Assembly: GCA_037200685.1 (NCBI GenBank)
Contig: JBBCIG010000019.1
Coordinates: 329,880 to 393,879 of the forward strand
Source of the DNA: JAJKIP01 sp037200685
Lineage (GTDB): Bacteria > Bacteroidota > Bacteroidia > Chitinophagales > Chitinophagaceae
Reading direction: 5' to 3'
Length of the DNA stretch: 64,000 nucleotides
The notes beneath the pieces were generated by a model that was given only the letters and a program-made list of their open reading frames with translations, did no database searches and was not told where the DNA came from. Below, one piece after another: positions 1-8,500 of the stretch. Within the stretch, counting starts at the first letter, position 1; each line of letters starts with the position of its first letter. The position numbers and the translations under genes are program-made.

Positions 1-849
1 TATTTCTTTTTCGCTGCGGATCACTACTGTTTTATCACTGTTCTTTGCATCGTTCCATCTCTTTTGCTGATCGGGGGTATAACAATCCTGCGGATTGAGC
101 AACTCGCCTGAACCAACAACGATCAAATTAGCGGGAGCGGTAACACTGTATTCAATATCACCATACTCCAGGTAAAATTCACCAGCGCCTATATAGGGCA
201 ATACGTTCCATCCCTGTATGTCGTCATATACACACATGCGGGGAAACCATTGGCCAATCGTGTATAGCCAGCCATTTTTTGTATTCAATCTTCCCATACG
301 GTCGCTGCCGTATTCAGGAACTTCAAATGCGAAATCAATTGTCAGCCTGATTTTTCCACCTGCGGATTTTACCGCATCCTGCAGCCATACCTGCATGCGG
401 GTGTCTGTTACTTTCGGATCAACTTTATATTTTTTTCCATTGTATTCAACATTCACGGATTTGATCAGGTCGCCTTCGGTAAATTTTGCATTTGCATAAC
501 GACCGCCGGCTTGCGTAGTAGTGGCGGATGCACGGGAATCTTTACGATAAATATTCTGGTCCAGTTGCAGCCATAAAAATTTCAGGTTATCAGGACTGTT
601 ATTGGTATAATTTATTTCTACCGTACCACTCACTCCGTGTTTTAATGTATCGAGTGTGCAATTGATTGAATAGTCGGCTTTGTTTTGCCAGTATTTAGGG
701 CCGGGTTCACCGCTGGCGCTTCGGTAATCATTTCCTGTATTGGGATAGAATTGGGGATTGAATGCTTCTTTAGCATCATAGGTGGATTGTTGGGCAAAAG
801 AACTAATTGTTGCTATAGCAACGACAACCGTTAAAATATATCTCTTCAT
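1..849 (-). CDS. M1 family metallopeptidase, N-terminal part (cut by window edge)
   Basis: From an ATG at 849 the minus-strand frame stays open for 283 codons to base 1, so the 3' part lies outside the window. Residues 1-19 form a Sec signal peptide with a likely cleavage after SFA before QQ. The remainder resembles the N-terminal beta-sandwich domain of Bacteroidota M1 peptidases, with the signature GQWFPRMCVYDD near residue 199 and GAGEFYLEYGD shortly after. M1 enzymes are zinc aminopeptidases acting in the periplasm or outside the cell; the HExxH zinc site would lie beyond the edge, so activity cannot be judged. The family call is firm, the substrate unknown. The 110 bp upstream (850-959) carry no gene. 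Confidence 0.85.
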   Translation of the reverse strand, partial: MKRYILTVVVAIATISSFAQQSTYDAKEAFNPQFYPNTGNDYRSASGEPGPKYWQNKADYSINCTLDTLKHGVSGTVEINYTNNSPDNLKFLWLQLDQNIYRKDSRASATTTQAGGRYANAKFTEGDLIKSVNVEYNGKKYKVDPKVTDTRMQVWLQDAVKSAGGKIRLTIDFAFEVPEYGSDRMGRLNTKNGWLYTIGQWFPRMCVYDDIQGWNVLPYIGAGEFYLEYGDIEYSVTAPANLIVVGSGELLNPQDCYTPDQQKRWNDAKNSDKTVVIRSEKEI

Positions 850-959
850 GTAGTATGATTTAGAAAGTGACGCAAGTTAAAATAAATGCTGGCAAGGCCT
901 GTACCGTTTGGCTTGTATTTGTATTTTTTTGGCTAAAAAATGGATAAACGGTAGGAATA

Positions 960-1682
960 TTACGGGAAGAGGGCTTCTGCAACGGCCACACTTTCAGGTT
1001 TTCCGACATCTGCAAACTTATCGCCGCTATGATCATAGCCAAGAATAAGATGATCCTTTGCTGCATGGAGGTACACTTCCACTAATGAAAACTTGCCGGT
1101 GAAAGGAATTGTTTTAAAAACATCGTATTCAAAAATGACGACGCAACTGTATGCTTTTTGTATAAGATTGGGTTTTTCAATGGAAATACGTTGTTCGCCT
1201 GTTTTATTATTGATCCATCCGCAAAGCCTGTTGTTGTTATCGAATAAAAAATTGCGGGAGGTTTTTCGATTCGTTACACCAAAGCTGATCAGTGGTTGGT
1301 ATTTTTCATGAAATGAAATAAGATGATGGAGATTAAGATCAGTCAATATATCAACGTTGCAGGTGATGAATTTTTCGCCGGGTGTAAATAAATGTTTTGC
1401 TTTTAATAAACCGCCACCTGTTTCTAATACTTCATTTGTTTCATCGCTGAAAATGATATTGCTTCCCCAGCCCTTGTTTTCTTTTATAGCCGCAATGATT
1501 TGCTCCGCAAAATGATGAACGTTTACAATTACCTCTGTAATGCCATATTGTTGCAGGTATTCAATATTTCGTTGCAGCAATGATTTGCCATTCACCAATG
1601 CCAGCGCTTTTGGATGTTTATCCGTCCAGGGTTTGAAGCGGGTGCCGAGGCCGGCGGAAAAAATCATTGCTTTTTTTATCAT
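960..1682 (-). CDS. MurU-like sugar-1-phosphate nucleotidyltransferase
   Basis: A 240-residue protein of the nucleotidyltransferase fold. The N-terminal nucleotide loop SAGLGTRFKPWT followed by PKAL is intact, ETGGG near residue 87 binds the nucleotide, and CNVDILTD near 109 supplies a metal-binding Asp. Length and the LETGGG context resemble MurU, which makes UDP-MurNAc from MurNAc-1-phosphate in peptidoglycan recycling. The next minus-strand metabolic gene upstream is an AmgK-like sugar kinase (2278-3753), the enzyme that would feed MurU, which supports the assignment. The pair is interrupted by a small plus-strand gene pair. A plain glucose- or mannose-1-phosphate transferase is the alternative. 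Confidence 0.75.
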   Translation of the reverse strand: MIKKAMIFSAGLGTRFKPWTDKHPKALALVNGKSLLQRNIEYLQQYGITEVIVNVHHFAEQIIAAIKENKGWGSNIIFSDETNEVLETGGGLLKAKHLFTPGEKFITCNVDILTDLNLHHLISFHEKYQPLISFGVTNRKTSRNFLFDNNNRLCGWINNKTGEQRISIEKPNLIQKAYSCVVIFEYDVFKTIPFTGKFSLVEVYLHAAKDHLILGYDHSGDKFADVGKPESVAVAEALFP

Positions 1683-1727
1683 GGCTTCAAAAGTACATTA
1701 ATTGCATTTCTTCTTACTTTAGTGCTT

Positions 1728-2035
1728 ATGATACTTAAGCCTGATCAACTGATAATTCCAGAAGAAAAGATTTTGGACTATCTTCTTATAAAGAAGGAGA
1801 AAAATGATAAGGCCGGCTTTTTAGGAAGTCTTGGATTACAAAATCTAACTATAAAGAATTAATAGAAGAAATCCGGCTGATTGCGACTACTAAAGAGGCT
1901 ATATTGAGCCGGGAAAACAAATTTGGAGATTTGTACAAAGTAGAAGGTAAACTTAAAAATAGTTTAATTATCACTATCTGGATGGAACAGATTGAAAATA
2001 ACAAATTTCGTTTTGTAACTTTATACCCGGTATGA
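1728..2035 (+). pseudogene. DUF6883-like protein with a one-base frameshift
   Basis: From the ATG at 1728 the frame reads 44 residues (MILKPDQLIIPEEKILDYLL, then a Lys-rich stretch) and stops at 1862. From the T5 run at 1818-1822 the -1 frame continues the homology (SNYKELIEEIRLI, then FGDLYKVEG and FRFVTLYPV) to a TGA at 2033-2035. Adding one T to the run would join both parts into one protein of about 102 residues that resembles the DUF6883 family. The downstream frame ends in an ATGA overlap with the DUF4926 gene, as expected if it is the true reading frame. It may be a decayed gene, a slippage-controlled gene or a sequence error. The family's function is not known to me. Confidence 0.6.
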
Positions 2036-2274
2036 ACAGATTTAAATTATATAGCGAGGTCCAACTTGCTCAGAATTTGCCTGATTCGGCGTTTATCAAA
2101 GGTGATGTAGCAACGCTTGTTGATATAGTTGAAAAAAATGGGAAAAAGGGGTATTGCCTTGAATTTTTTGATAACCATGGAAATACTTTAGATGTAATTG
2201 TTGTAGAAGAAGAGGCTATTCAGGAACCGTTTGATCATGCTGTAGTGCATTACAGGGAATATATTCAATCGTAA
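2032..2274 (+). CDS. DUF4926 domain protein
   Basis: An 80-residue protein starting in an ATGA overlap with the stop of the DUF6883-like frame, so the two are likely translationally coupled. The pattern KLYSEVQLAQNLPDSAFIKG, then DVATLVDIVE and LEFFDNHGNTLDVIVVEEE, is typical of DUF4926, a small beta-barrel-like (SH3-like) domain. From memory such proteins are often encoded beside DUF6883 genes, in pairs that look like accessory or toxin-antitoxin-type modules, but I know of no proven activity. The pair lies between two minus-strand cell-wall recycling genes, which suggests insertion into an older operon. The family call is good; the function is unknown. Confidence 0.7.
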   Translation: MNRFKLYSEVQLAQNLPDSAFIKGDVATLVDIVEKNGKKGYCLEFFDNHGNTLDVIVVEEEAIQEPFDHAVVHYREYIQS

Positions 2275-2277
2275 TAA

Positions 2278-3753
2278 TTACGAACCAGGAAGTTCGTTAA
2301 TCCAATTTTTCGCATCCTGTACATGGTGCTTCAAATCAATCTTCACTTTGAATTTATTTTTTAAATGCCTTGCCAATGCATCAGCAGCGTATACACTTCT
2401 GTGCTGACCACCGGTGCAGCCGAAGTTTACAGCTAAACTTTCAAAACCTCTTTTGATATAATCTTCCACGGAAATATCAACGATGTCAAAAACGCTGTTG
2501 AGGTATTCCTGCATTTTTGTTTGTTGTTCGAGGTAATCTTTCACTCCTTTATCACGGCCTGTTTGTGTTTTATATTCCTGTATCCTTCCCGGATTTAAAA
2601 TCCCACGACAATCAAAAACAAAACCACCACCGTTTTCACTATCATCAACAGGGATACCTTTTTTATAGGAGAAGCTGCTAATCTTTACAACTAATGGCGT
2701 TTGTTCAGTCGCTTGTGTTGGTGTAAACTGCTGAATCACTTCATCGGCAACACAAATGTTCAATACTTTCCTGAATTCTGGAACCGTAATGCCAATACTT
2801 TGTGTTTGAAAAAATTCTTTCAGATTTTTTAAAGCTAACGGAATGCTGGTGAGGAATTGCGCCTTTCTTTCGAATAATCCCCGAAAGCCATAAGCGCCCA
2901 GCACTTGTAATAATCTTATTAATACATAGCCATTATATTGGCTTTTAAATGTATTCCTGTCAAGAGGAGTGGCGATTAATTTCTGAAAAACATTCATGTA
3001 ATCTTCCAGCAAGTTATTTTTCCATTCAGCGGGAAGATCAGCCCTTGCCTGCCAAAGCATACTGGCGGCATCATATTGCGGAGCGCCCTTCATGCCGCCC
3101 TGGTAATCGATGAAATGAATAACCTCCCCAAGCCCATCCGAAGGAGTTGTTAAAATATTCCTGCTCTGGAAATCACGGAACATGAAATATTTATATTCGG
3201 TATGCGTGAGGTAATTACTCAATGCTTCAAAATCGTCAAGCAACTTTTGTTTATCGTAGGGTTTTCGTAATGCATCGAGAAAATAATATTTAAAATAAAG
3301 CAGGTCGGCCATAATGGCTTGTTTGCCGAACTCTGTATTAGTAAGACATAGATTATAATTCAACTCTTCATCGCCTTTTACCTGCAATGTGGCTAGCGCT
3401 TCTAAACTTTTTTTAAATAAATCATAAACGGGCTGTGAAAAGCCACCGGCTTCCAATTTGTTCAATAGCGAGGTATCTCCAAAATCTTCCTGTAAATAAT
3501 ATTCACCGTTCTCACTTACAGCGAATATTTCTGGGACGGCGAGATTTTTTTTCTTAAAATGTTTGGAGAAATAAATGAAGGTTTCATTTTCACGGATATT
3601 AGCGCCGTAAGTGCCGATTACTGTATGATCTTTTCCGTGCAAACGAAAATAACGACGTTCACTGCCGGCTTGCTGCAACAGGTCTACAGAAACAGGATCA
3701 ACGCCTTTCCACTTTTTATATAATGAGGTAACAGAATCAATAATTGCCTGCAT
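2278..3753 (-). CDS. AmgK-like sugar kinase fused to RapZ C-terminal domain
   Basis: This 491-residue protein has two parts. Residues 1 to about 330 are an aminoglycoside-phosphotransferase-type kinase: the catalytic loop is FRDFQSRNIL (near 194) and the metal Asp lies in IDYQGGMKGAPQYD (near 217), both close to AmgK, the anomeric MurNAc/GlcNAc kinase of peptidoglycan recycling. The loop has Phe where AmgK usually has His before RD. Residues about 350-491 match the RapZ C-terminal domain: DSENGGGFVFDCRG, NPGRI, and the signature VNFGCTGGQHRS. RapZ-C binds amino-sugar phosphate and small RNA in enterobacteria. The N-terminal RapZ kinase part is absent, so this is a fusion and not RapZ itself. 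It pairs functionally with the MurU-like gene. Confidence 0.8.
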   Translation of the reverse strand: MQAIIDSVTSLYKKWKGVDPVSVDLLQQAGSERRYFRLHGKDHTVIGTYGANIRENETFIYFSKHFKKKNLAVPEIFAVSENGEYYLQEDFGDTSLLNKLEAGGFSQPVYDLFKKSLEALATLQVKGDEELNYNLCLTNTEFGKQAIMADLLYFKYYFLDALRKPYDKQKLLDDFEALSNYLTHTEYKYFMFRDFQSRNILTTPSDGLGEVIHFIDYQGGMKGAPQYDAASMLWQARADLPAEWKNNLLEDYMNVFQKLIATPLDRNTFKSQYNGYVLIRLLQVLGAYGFRGLFERKAQFLTSIPLALKNLKEFFQTQSIGITVPEFRKVLNICVADEVIQQFTPTQATEQTPLVVKISSFSYKKGIPVDDSENGGGFVFDCRGILNPGRIQEYKTQTGRDKGVKDYLEQQTKMQEYLNSVFDIVDISVEDYIKRGFESLAVNFGCTGGQHRSVYAADALARHLKNKFKVKIDLKHHVQDAKNWINELPGS

Positions 3754-3784
3754 GGCGCAAAAGTAAGTTAAATGGGGTGCTTGT

Positions 3785-4654
3785 TCAAGATGTGTAGCCT
3801 GTGATCTTATCTAATTCATTCAAAATGGCTGAGTCAACTGCTGCATCGAATTTTCTTGCAAAGAATGCGGGACTTTGCTGAATAACGGCAAGGTCTTTTA
3901 TACCAATAATGCCGGGGCTTTTATTTTCTTCCATCGAAGCTTCGTTCCAATGAATATAACGCAGGCTATTATTTACGCAGTTATTTTTGAAAGGCGAATT
4001 CAGTAATACAGTTTGGAAAAATAATTCATCAGTAAAATTGCTGCGTTTCATGAAGCTGACAAGTTCGGGATTTGCAGATGTGTATTTTAATATATAATCA
4101 AATGCCGCATACGAAATATTGAACCATTGCGAACCGGCCCAAACAGGAACCGGTGATTTTCTTTTTATTCCTGTTATTTTCATAAATGTGCGAACGACGG
4201 CAAAAAAAGCCCAGCCCCATACATTTTTATTTTTCCTGTAATAAAAATATTGATAACGGCTCATCGCGGCTTTCCATCCATCTTCAGTGACGGGGTGATG
4301 ATCAATAAATTCACTGCCTTTATTCTGTTGTAAAAATTGTAGTAACGATTCTGTAGGCTTTATAGGATAATCCTGGCCGCTTAATAAAATGAAATAATCA
4401 AACACACCGAGTTTTTCACTAATCTCTTTCATCCCGTTTAAAGTGGCTTGCACGGGAGAAAAATCGCCCCAGAAAACAGGGATATTATTTTTAATTTGAG
4501 TTACCGGTGAAGAAAAAGAATGTTTTGATAGCGGTGATTTCTTATCGACATGAATGAACAAATGCAGGGAAGGATGCTGAAGGCGATTGATCAAACGTTC
4601 TGTTTGTGCAGCATCTTTATGGGCCAATATTAATACTGCAATTTTCATAGGCAT
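3785..4654 (-). CDS. GT14-type (core-2/I-branching) glycosyltransferase
   Basis: A 289-residue protein without signal peptide. It matches the branching-enzyme family GT14: start VLILAHKDAAQTERLINRL, then HLFIHVDKKS, the segment FWGDFSPVQATLNGM, and FILLSGQDYPIKP near residue 90, followed by the SRYQYFYY region. The family moves N-acetylglucosamine or xylose residues; in Bacteroidota such genes lie among envelope-glycan genes. The ATG at 4654 overlaps the stop of the preceding methyltransferase (TAATG), so the two are co-translated. A second Met two codons later is also possible. The acceptor is unknown. Confidence 0.75.
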   Translation of the reverse strand: MPMKIAVLILAHKDAAQTERLINRLQHPSLHLFIHVDKKSPLSKHSFSSPVTQIKNNIPVFWGDFSPVQATLNGMKEISEKLGVFDYFILLSGQDYPIKPTESLLQFLQQNKGSEFIDHHPVTEDGWKAAMSRYQYFYYRKNKNVWGWAFFAVVRTFMKITGIKRKSPVPVWAGSQWFNISYAAFDYILKYTSANPELVSFMKRSNFTDELFFQTVLLNSPFKNNCVNNSLRYIHWNEASMEENKSPGIIGIKDLAVIQQSPAFFARKFDAAVDSAILNELDKITGYTS

Positions 4655-5403
4655 TACTTTTTCATGCCCAGTTTATGCCGTATAAAATTCCCCGTTACTT
4701 TAAAAAGATCTTCCCATGATGCTTTGCCGCTTACAATTTTTTTCAACCGTGTCATTCTTTCTTCATACAATTCCGGGTGAATAAAAATCATGCTGTGCGG
4801 GTCTTGCTCCTTTTTCCGGAAAGCATCTACATCAACCTTTACATCTTTATGTGCTATCAAAAACATATTTTGTTTGTACCACCAAAACACCTCTTTGTTA
4901 TTCCAGAAAATCAATCGTAACACATCGTAAGTGATATAATCATGTTTCGCAAATTTTTCCTTCCAGTAATCAATGTATTGCTCGTTCAAATGATTTTGTC
5001 CGCCCTGGAAAGGAATAGCGGCTGAGAATAAAACAGTATTGCTTAAGGAAACTAAACTTTCTACAATCGTATCAGCGCTTTTTGATGCGATATGTTCCGC
5101 GACTTCCAGGCAAATAGCCAAATCATATTTTTTATCCAGCCGGATCGGCTCATGCAGGTTTACTATTTTAAATGAATCGGCATCCAGGTATTGCGATAAT
5201 TTTTCTTTGTTGATCCACGGCCCATCCAGGCCCATCACTTCTTTGGTGCCGCATTGTTTGAACGTATGTAAAAAGGTACCCAGGCCGCATCCAACATCCA
5301 CCACGCTGGCAGGTTTGAGCACATCATAAATTACAGGAACGATGATACCGGGGGATTGCAGGTTATGCAATTCGGAAAAATGAACATATTTACGACGGGC
5401 CAC
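4654..5403 (-). CDS. class I SAM-dependent methyltransferase
   Basis: A 249-residue soluble protein with the Rossmann methyltransferase motif I VVDVGCGLGTFL (about residues 34-45), motif II near GLDGPW, and CLEVAEHIA as the post-II segment. It is the first gene of a two-gene unit with the GT14 glycosyltransferase, overlapping it by one base, which suggests methylation of a glycan or a sugar precursor. The C-terminal third is rich in aromatic residues and specific to the subfamily. The exact substrate cannot be read from the sequence. Confidence 0.75.
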   Translation of the reverse strand: MARRKYVHFSELHNLQSPGIIVPVIYDVLKPASVVDVGCGLGTFLHTFKQCGTKEVMGLDGPWINKEKLSQYLDADSFKIVNLHEPIRLDKKYDLAICLEVAEHIASKSADTIVESLVSLSNTVLFSAAIPFQGGQNHLNEQYIDYWKEKFAKHDYITYDVLRLIFWNNKEVFWWYKQNMFLIAHKDVKVDVDAFRKKEQDPHSMIFIHPELYEERMTRLKKIVSGKASWEDLFKVTGNFIRHKLGMKK

Positions 5404-5497
5404 TTTTATTGTTTTAACTTATCAATCGATGCGATTTTTCAAAAATACAAAAGATAATTCGTCAGCAGATAATGTAAAGAGCTACAGGAGGTTTTAG

Positions 5498-5505
5498 TAG
5501 CTTTG
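5498..5505 (+). promoter_or_regulatory. candidate -7 promoter element of icmF
   Basis: TAGCTTTG matches the Bacteroidota -7 consensus TAnnTTTG exactly. It would start transcription near 5512, which makes a TTG at 5513 an unlikely start codon and favours the ATG at 5531. No good -33 TTTG is seen at the proper spacing, so this is tentative. Confidence 0.4.
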
Positions 5506-5530
5506 TGAACAATTGTTAGTGAATAGGTTT

Positions 5531-8500
5531 ATGAGTTACATTCCCGCCAGCAAGGTTCGTATTGTTACCGCCGCATCATTGTTTGATGGGCATGATGTCG
5601 CTATTAATATTATGCGGCGCATCATGCAGGCCAAAGGCGCCGAGATTATTCACCTGGGACATAACCGATCAGTAAAAGAAATTGTAGAGACCGCAATTGA
5701 AGAAGATGTACAGGGCATTGCTGTTACGAGTTACCAGGGCGGGCATCTGGAGTTTTTTAAATACATGAAAGATTTACTGGATGAAAATGGGTGCGGCCAT
5801 ATAAAAATATTCGGTGGCGGCGGCGGTACGATTTTACCAAATGAAATAGAAGAATTGCATAAATACGGCATCACCAAAATTTATTCACCCGATGATGGAA
5901 GGAAGATGGGGTTGGAAGGGATGATTGAGGATGTAATAAAACAAAGCCTCCCCGAGCATTCCAAAGAAGGGGTTTTCGAAAACACAAGTTGGAATGGCAA
6001 ACTTCCATTGGATGAAGTAAAAGATGTACGTCGAATCGCAAGAGCTATCACACTTGCAGAAAATAAATCTGATTATTCTTCGATACTTAAAGAAATCACC
6101 GAATCAAATGATTCTTCTAAAATCCATCCTTCCGGGACGGGGGCCGCAGTTCTTGGAATTACCGGTACCGGCGGCGCTGGTAAATCTTCGGTAACAGATG
6201 AAATCGTTCGCCGCTTTCTTCATCATTTTACGGTTAAAACAATCGCCGTTATTTCCGTTGATCCATCAAAGAAAAAAACAGGTGGCGCTTTATTGGGCGA
6301 TAGAATAAGAATGAATGCTATTTCGCATCCGAGGGCTTATATGCGCAGCCTTGCCACGAGAGAAAGCGATAAAGCTTTGAGTGAATATGTACAGGAAGCG
6401 ATTGATATCTGCAAAGCAGCCGGGTTTGATTTTATTATTTTGGAATCAGCTGGTGTTGGTCAAAGTGATGCTTCGATACTCGATTATTGTGATGTAAGTA
6501 TGTATGTGATGACGCCGGAATATGGCGCTGCATCGCAACTGGAAAAAATCAACATGCTGGATTATGCGGATCTTATTTGCCTAAATAAATTTGATAAAGC
6601 CGGTGCATTGGATGCCTTGGCGGATGTAAAAAAACAATACAAACGTAACCATCAATTATTTACTGCAAAGGATGATGAATTGCCGGTGATCGGTACAATG
6701 GCCAGTAAATTTAATGACGAAGGAGTTAATCTTTTATTTGAATTGTTGCTAAAGAAAATTGAAACAAAGACAAAAGTGAAATTTGGTGAGTTTCATCCTT
6801 CGCCGGATGCGACAGCGAAAATTTCACAGTCAGTGATACCAGCTAAACGTGTTCGTTATCTTTCTGAAATTACTGAGAACAACCGTGGTTATGATAAATT
6901 GGTAGATGAGCAAGCTGGGATTGCTTCGAAATTGTACCAGTTGCACGGAACTTTAGAGATTTTAAAAAGTAAGGAATCTCAAACCCCTTCTTTGGAAGGG
7001 TTTGGGGAGACTATACAAAAACAAATTGACTTTTATTTTGACCAGTTAACGCCTGTCAGCCGGAAGCTTGTAACCAATTGGCCGGCGAAACTAAAAGAGT
7101 ATGAAAAAGACTTTTATGAATATACAGTGAGGGACAAAGTGATTAAACAGGAAATGTCGGTGAAGAGTTTGTCCGGTACACGAATTCCAAAAGTTGTTTT
7201 ACCAAAGTATAAAGACTGGGGTGATATATTAAAATGGGAAGCGCAGGAAAATGTACCCGGTCATTTTCCATTTACTGCCGGCGTGTTTCCGTTAAAGAGA
7301 GAAGGTGAAGATCCTACAAGAATGTTTGCTGGTGAAGGCGGCCCGGAGAGAACGAATAAGCGTTTTCATTATGTAAGTATGGATCAACCGGCGATAAGGT
7401 TGTCAACAGCGTTTGACAGTGTTACGTTGTATGGGGAAGATCCTGATCACCGTCCTGATATATATGGTAAAATAGGAAACAGCGGTGTAAGTATCGCAAC
7501 TGTTGATGACGCTAAAAAATTATACAGCGGGTTTGATCTTTGCGATCCGAAAACATCGGTGAGTATGACGATCAATGGCCCGGCGCCGATGCTGCTGGCG
7601 TTTTTTATGAATGCGGCGATTGACCAGCAATGTGAGAAATGGATAGAAGCCAATGGTCAATGGTCAATGGTCAATGATGCATTTGCGAAGAAATATTCTT
7701 CTTTAACAAAACCAGTTTATAATAATTCTTCTTCTCCGGGTGTAATGCCTTCAGGAAATAATGGATTAGGTTTAAAATTATTGGGACTGTCTGGTGATGA
7801 AGTGTTGCCAAAAGAAATTTATGAGCAATGTAAACAAACAGCATTGCAGCAAGTGCGGGGAACTGTGCAGGCAGATATATTAAAAGAAGACCAGGCGCAG
7901 AACACTTGTATTTTTTCCACGGAGTTTGCATTGAAGCTGATGGGTGATGTACAGGAATATTTTATTGAAAAGAAGATCCGGAATTTTTACAGCGTTAGTA
8001 TTTCTGGTTATCATATTGCGGAAGCGGGTGCGAACCCTATCACGCAGTTGGCTTTTACATTGTCAAACGGATTTACCTATGTAGAATATTATCTCAGCCG
8101 CGGTATGAGCATTGATGATTTTGCTCCCAATCTTTCTTTCTTTTTCAGTAATGGTATGGATGCAGAGTATAGTGTAATTGGCAGGGTGGCGAGAAGAATC
8201 TGGGCGAAGGCGATGAAATATAAATACAATGCTAACAAACGCAGCCAGATGCTGAAGTATCATATACAAACATCCGGCAGAAGTTTGCATGCGCAGGAAA
8301 TTGATTTTAATGATATCAGGACAACGCTGCAGGCATTGTATGCTATTTATGATAATTGCAATTCGCTTCATACCAATGCATATGATGAAGCGATCACCAC
8401 GCCAACAGAAGAAAGTGTACGCCGTGCGATGGCGATACAATTAATTATTAACCGTGAATTAGGTACTGCGAAGACGGAAAATTTTATACAGGGAAGTTTT

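Noticed and set aside
1818..1823. Programmed -1 frameshift in the DUF6883-like gene
   Set aside because: C TTT TTA is not a full slippery heptamer and no downstream structure stands out; a base deletion is simpler, so I kept it as a pseudogene with that option noted.
7651..7676. Possible CRISPR-like or VNTR array
   Set aside because: Only a 7-bp unit with no spacers. No CRISPR repeats or cas genes are visible anywhere in the window.
8063..8440. Minus-strand ORFs within icmF (also 7447-7931, 8368-8610)
   Set aside because: Shadows of the strongly conserved mutase domain on the other strand.
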